Program-made: the position numbers and the translations under genes | DNA from: Thamnidium elegans | Taxonomy: Eukaryota; Mucoromycota; Mucoromycetes; Mucorales; Mucoraceae | Direction: 5' to 3' | NCBI GenBank assembly: GCA_025201345.1 | Contig: JAIXMG010000003.1 | Location: 930,001-994,000 of the forward strand | Length of the DNA stretch: 64,000 nt | In this document: positions 60,324 through 64,000 of the stretch, piece by piece | How the letters are laid out: every line of letters begins with the position of its first letter | Numbering within the stretch: the stretch's first letter is position 1 | Notes under the pieces: model-generated | Told to the model about the DNA's origin: nothing | The model's input: only the letters and a program-made list of their open reading frames with translations | The model's database searches: none

Positions 60324-60423
60324 TACCAGTAACAAGAGCTACTTTACGAGCCTTGTATTCTTCAATAGGCATAGCGGAGGTGTTACGTCCAACTAAGAGA
60401 GAGGCAATAAGGTTTTCAGACAT
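59144..60423 (-). CDS. GMD: GDP-mannose 4,6-dehydratase
   Basis: Short-chain dehydrogenase family enzyme, first step of GDP-L-fucose synthesis, using bound NADP. Three exons, about 365 residues, the usual length. The Rossmann motif is [35 protein letters not shown] binds [16 protein letters not shown] and [15 protein letters not shown] follow; ASTSELYGK holds the active-site Ser/Thr and Glu; [14 protein letters not shown] gives the catalytic Tyr-x-x-x-Lys. [20 protein letters not shown] is strictly conserved. Fucose is a known component of mucoralean wall polysaccharides; Dikarya commonly lack this step. The ATG at 60423 opens [18 protein letters not shown]. The first intron contains an A33 tract next to its acceptor side on the opposite strand. 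Confidence 0.93.
60289..60321 (+). repeat. Poly(A) tract, 33 nt, in the first GMD intron
   Basis: A33 on the plus strand, read as U33 in the transcript. It lies directly beside the splice donor of the first intron (CTTACC on the plus strand). Confidence 0.9.
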
Positions 60424-61319
60424 GTTTTTTTTGACAAAAGAAAAATAGAGATGAAGAAAAAGAAAAAGAGAAAAAGAGAATCAGTTTTTTGGGTTTTATT
60501 TTATTCTCGATTAGTTGTAGTACAAAGAAAATAAGCCTTTAGGTTTATTTTTATAAACAAAATCTAACTTGATATGTCGTGCAAGGATATATATATCTGT
60601 GTTCGAATTTGGAAGCCACTCCAAAAATAAAATTAGCAGTAAGTACTGTATATATATAAATGGGGCTCATAATCAATACTATTGGGCTTTTTCACGGAAG
60701 CACTATATCCTATTTATTTATTTTCTGTATTAAAGTTAGGTATAAATTACCTCCTACATACATATTCGTTATTACTTGTTTTCCGATGTATCTACTATTT
60801 AGACGCTTACATAAACTAAAAGTGACTTGAATAACTCTTGTAATAAGGTACGTAATAATAGCTAGTAATTGATTCAAAGACAGTTCATTTTAAATATAGG
60901 TGAGACCAAAAGAGTTTTTTCTTCTTTTTAACGGTTACTAGTTATCTATGATTTTTGTTAACTGTCAGATACCCCTTGTCAGTTTTCATTCAGTAACTAG
61001 CGGGAATAACTAGTTGATTCATAAATCCTTTTTTAGATTAGAGGATCTACGTATTTTATAGACCGGGAAACCCGGAGTCATAAAAGTATGTCAAGCGTTG
61101 ATCAAAAGCACTGACTTTATGAAAAAAAGAACAGTAAATTACGTAGCGATGGCTCCAGACCAATTATTTAAGCAACGAAGAAATGATACCATTACGAAAA
61201 ATTAATACCTCCCAGGATAATTTTCCAGTATTCTGTTAATTCTATTTTTAGAAATAAAACACAGTGCTAAATGAATAAACAAGGGTCGAGATACTGTGCC
61301 TCCAGTCTCAATTTACTGA
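60424..61319. other. Upstream region of GMD, no gene
   Basis: Promoter side of GMD with TATATATA stretches at about 60588 and 60650. Beyond that no coding or RNA gene seen. Confidence 0.4.
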
Positions 61320-61465
61320 ATGTTTGAATTTTGGACATTTGTGCCAAGTTAAATTGCCCAGAAAAAGGAGACTAGTTTGGTCAGATATTTGAAGCTAATT
61401 TGCCCCAGTCTTTCGAAAATAAGTTGCCCACTATTTACAAATGATTTGACCCAACTTTTGGTCAA
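61320..61465. repeat. Cluster of TTGCCC-like short motifs
   Basis: TTGCCCA at 61354, TTGCCCC at 61400, TTGCCCA at 61424 and TTGACCCA at 61446, each preceded by A/T-rich sequence. Flanked by TTTGGTCAG and TTTTGGTCAAAAC. This resembles the subterminal motif array of a DNA transposon end, but no matching partner end was found. Confidence 0.3.
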
Positions 61466-61710
61466 AACAGTTATAATTCTCTTTATGTAAGCGTCTAGGG
61501 AAGATATTTATGGAATACTGGATAAAATTTTGTAAATGTTCAATAGGAACATCTTTGCTTCTCTCAATGACCTTTGAAGTAAGTTTTACATCGCTCAGTT
61601 TAGAGTCCTTTGAGAAAGAACAGGTTTACAGCCTCCTCCTCCTTATCGAAACTGGATATCAAAGTTCATAATAGATCCTATAAGTTTGCTGAGATGTTCA
61701 CAGCAGACAT

Positions 61711-61893
61711 TTATGAGGCCACGTTTTCACGCTCAATAGCCTCCCCATTCTTTGTACGAGCCAAATGATCCTTAAGCTGAACATCAGAGGTGCTTTCTAA
61801 TTTGAAAAATCTTAATAATTTCATTGTGTCCTCGGCCTTGATAGCGATATAATCTCCTATAGCAACACTGCATGTTGGGAAGTTGCATGAATT
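61711..61893 (-). pseudogene. Coding relic, family unknown
   Basis: A 60-codon open frame bounded by stops, with protein-like composition: SCNFPTCSVAIGDYIAIK, then EDTMKLLRFFKLESTSDVQL, then KDHLARTKNGEAIE. No start or splice context is convincing. Probably the last part of a dispersed repeat gene. Confidence 0.35.
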
Positions 61894-62281
61894 TCAATAT
61901 CCCAGGACAGAGGATTCTTGATTCTACATTCAGCAGGTGTATTTATAAAGGAATTATTAATAGTTTTATTTGCAGCCAAAGTGATAGTCGTTATTAGAAA
62001 TAGCAGTATTAGTAAAGTAAGGAAAATAAGCTGTTAAATGAAAGGAGCATTAATAAATATAGAGCCAAAACGAGTATCAGATGAAAGCTATTTCACTATC
62101 TCAGCTCCACGCATTTAAGTTATAAATCTTCAGCAATTCAAATACCGTGCTTCCAGTCGGATAGTAAGATAGGAACCAAGAGAATATTAAAGACAAAATA
62201 TAGAGTATTCAGCACTAGCATTTAAAGTAATAGCTAGTAAAACTATTCGATAAGGGAATGTTTATTTAAAATATGGAAGGT

Positions 62282-62334
62282 GATATATGGATGATGATAT
62301 ATGGATGATGATATATGGATGATGATATATGGGG
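62282..62334 (+). repeat. Minisatellite, 14-bp unit
   Basis: About 3.6 tandem copies of GATATATGGATGAT, the last incomplete. Confidence 0.9.
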
Positions 62335-62418
62335 TATGTTGATATAAGAGTAACTGATAATATTCATATAGCTAGCTTTAACGCACAAGCGCTATCACAC
62401 AGTATAATATTTATAGAA

Positions 62419-63883
62419 TTATTCTTCATCTTCTTGCTCCTCGTTTTCTTGCTCATCATCTTCTTGCCTGTCAACTTCATCTTCTACATTTTTGGAACTG
62501 GGGCATTTGATTACAGGTGAAATATATTGATCAATGTCGATTGTTTTGATATTTGCTTTTCCCTTCCGTCCATTTTTGATATTTCGCATGTCATTATTAG
62601 GCGTCCTACTATACTCAACGATCATTTTTTCAATGCTCTCAATCATATACTAACAAAACCAAATGGGAAATGGTAGAAAGAGAAAGAAAAAGGGAAGCAA
62701 AAAGTTAAACAAAGCTACTCTAAAATAACAAAAGCAATTCCAACTAGTTTCATTTACCTCCACCAAAGCAAAGCCATCCAACAATGATTTGATCCCACCG
62801 CTCTTTACTTCACGCTGTGTGCTTGGATAATTAAAAGAAGATATTTTTTGTAATGTGTACACCTTCTTATCAATAATATTCATTCCGTAAACCACACAAG
62901 ATAATCCCATGATTTGAATCATAGGCACAACGACAGTCTTGATTTTAGCTGCAGGTAGGTAAGGTATACGTTTCAATACAGCGTTTAAATGAACCTTGGT
63001 AATGAGGGCAGACTTGAGGGGGTTGTTGATGATTGGCGAGCGAACTCTCCAGTGACAACATCTAACTCGTCAGTATTGATATCCTTCACAATAACTCGAA
63101 AGTCTAGGTTGAAATATAAGTTCAACAGAGATAAATGAGGTGGCGTTGTATCTCTTCTACATAAACAACTTCTATCGTTATGCATAGTCTTAGTCAAAAA
63201 TGCAGCTTGTAACTTACCATTGAACACAGTACTGATTAGCATCAAAGAAAAGTTCAATAACCGGACCCCAGAATTTAACGAGGAATGACATTTCTGAAAA
63301 ATGTTTTCGTGAGGATCCATGAAATAATATCGGCTTGTTCATGATTTGATCCAAACTATGTAACGTGAATGTTAAATTAGTATATGGTTTACATGCAATA
63401 GTTTTATAACTTACATATGAACGTATATCATTTTCGTCGCTCTTTCATTACTGTTGGCATAATTGTGAGCTTCAATCTTCTTTAAACATGTTTTCGCAGA
63501 AGCGTGGTTTTCAATCTAAAACGTTTGTTCAATATCTGTACAGGTTTTAACGTAGTATGTTATACCGTTTATCTTACCTTTTTTGTAGCATCACTTAATG
63601 GTGTCAAGTCTCTCTCTGCTCTTTCAACAAATAACTGGAATCTGCTGTTAAGCTTCTCAAGCGCGACACCAATCAATTTTAGTTGATCCTTATTGGTAAA
63701 ATCGATGATGACATTACGGCACAGGTACGCAATACATTTACATTTCCAGTTCTTCAATTCCATATTATTTCCAACCGATAAAGTTCTTCCGACTAAGGTG
63801 CCCTTCAATCCAGCGAAGATAATTTGATCAGTAAAGCGTATTTCGGACTTTCTCTTGGGTTGTACTCTCTGTGGTAAAATCAC
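62419..63883 (-). pseudogene. Frameshifted member of a probable multicopy hypothetical family
   Basis: Read from high to low coordinates: FAGLKGTLVGRTLSVGNNME, then DFTNKDQLKLIGVALEKL, then SSRKHFSEMSFLVKFWGPVI and ELFFDANQYCVQW. Next is NLDFRVIVKDINTDELDVV followed by TGEFARQSS. Here the frame breaks: the continuation NNPLKSALITKVHLNAVLKR lies in another frame, followed by KIKTVVVPMIQIMGLSC and SSFNYPSTQREVKSGGIKSL. The end is acidic (EDDEQENEEQEDEE). Some junctions could be introns, but the break after ARQSS has no GT-AG solution that I see. It may extend past the window. The style recalls hypothetical families repeated many times in mucoralean genomes; function unknown. Confidence 0.55.
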
Positions 63884-64000
63884 ACATAAAATAATCGATG
63901 AACCGTCGATTATAAATCATAACAAACGTTAGGTATCAAAATGAACCTTATATATAAAAAAAGCACAGGATCTAGATCAAATCTAAGCGTAACGATCAAT

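Overview
The window is nuclear DNA from a filamentous fungus, most probably a mucoralean (Mucoromycota). Genes are AT-rich and most carry many introns of about 50-100 bp with GTAAGT-type donors. Long poly(A)/poly(T) tracts are frequent in introns and spacers. Lineage indicators are a GDP-mannose 4,6-dehydratase (fucose supply), a GH3 N-acetylglucosaminidase fused to a GNAT acetyltransferase (the architecture known from Rhizomucor miehei RmNag), and what look like lineage-restricted hypothetical families. Genus cannot be decided by eye. I saw no tRNA, rRNA, CRISPR, virus or plasmid feature.

Layout. 0.4-2.7 kb: mitochondrial carrier Mtm1/SLC25A39 and exosome cofactor Lrp1/C1D. 3-7.5 kb: a degraded LINE, a decayed inverted copy of the 3' half of a dienelactone hydrolase gene, a small secreted CBM14 chitin-binding protein and the intact hydrolase. 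7.6-12.7 kb: a small TPX2-like protein, a divergent Rho GTPase, D-2-hydroxyglutarate dehydrogenase and the histone-fold protein Dpb4/POLE3. 13.1-18.6 kb: a broken fragment of a large conserved protein, then Ctf18 and Wss1, which converge and overlap by 4 nt. 18.8-27.4 kb: a SulP-STAS-cNMP transporter (Vsb1 type), an unknown single-pass membrane protein and an ammonium permease.

30.4-35.4 kb: PI4P 5-kinase Mss4 and the intronless GH3-GNAT enzyme. 38.3-43.7 kb: a second mitochondrial carrier, an unknown membrane protein and the Cdc42 GEF Cdc24. 46.5-54.2 kb: a secreted SGNH/GDSL esterase with a 22-nt micro-exon, a SCYL2-type pseudokinase divergent from a Rad60/Esc2-type SUMO-like protein, and a secreted PEBP-family protein with an extreme charged tail. 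56.5-60.4 kb: an intronless multi-pass membrane protein and GDP-mannose 4,6-dehydratase. 61-64 kb: repeat-derived and frameshifted coding relics of what appears to be a multicopy family.

Themes. Dpb4, Ctf18, Wss1 and Rad60/Esc2 act in replication, repair or SUMO biology. Cdc24, a Rho GTPase and Mss4 act in polarity and membrane signalling. The GH3-GNAT enzyme, CBM14 protein and GMD act in wall and chitin metabolism. Nothing here is an obvious new multi-gene system. The most unusual points are the inverted hydrolase relic whose 3'-UTR stays nearly identical while its exons have decayed, the CBM14 gene between the arms, the TPX2-like mini-protein, the charge-blocked secreted PEBP protein, and coding relics hidden in supposed spacers. 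All gene models are read by eye without transcripts; splice sites are inferred from reading frame and GT-AG consensus.
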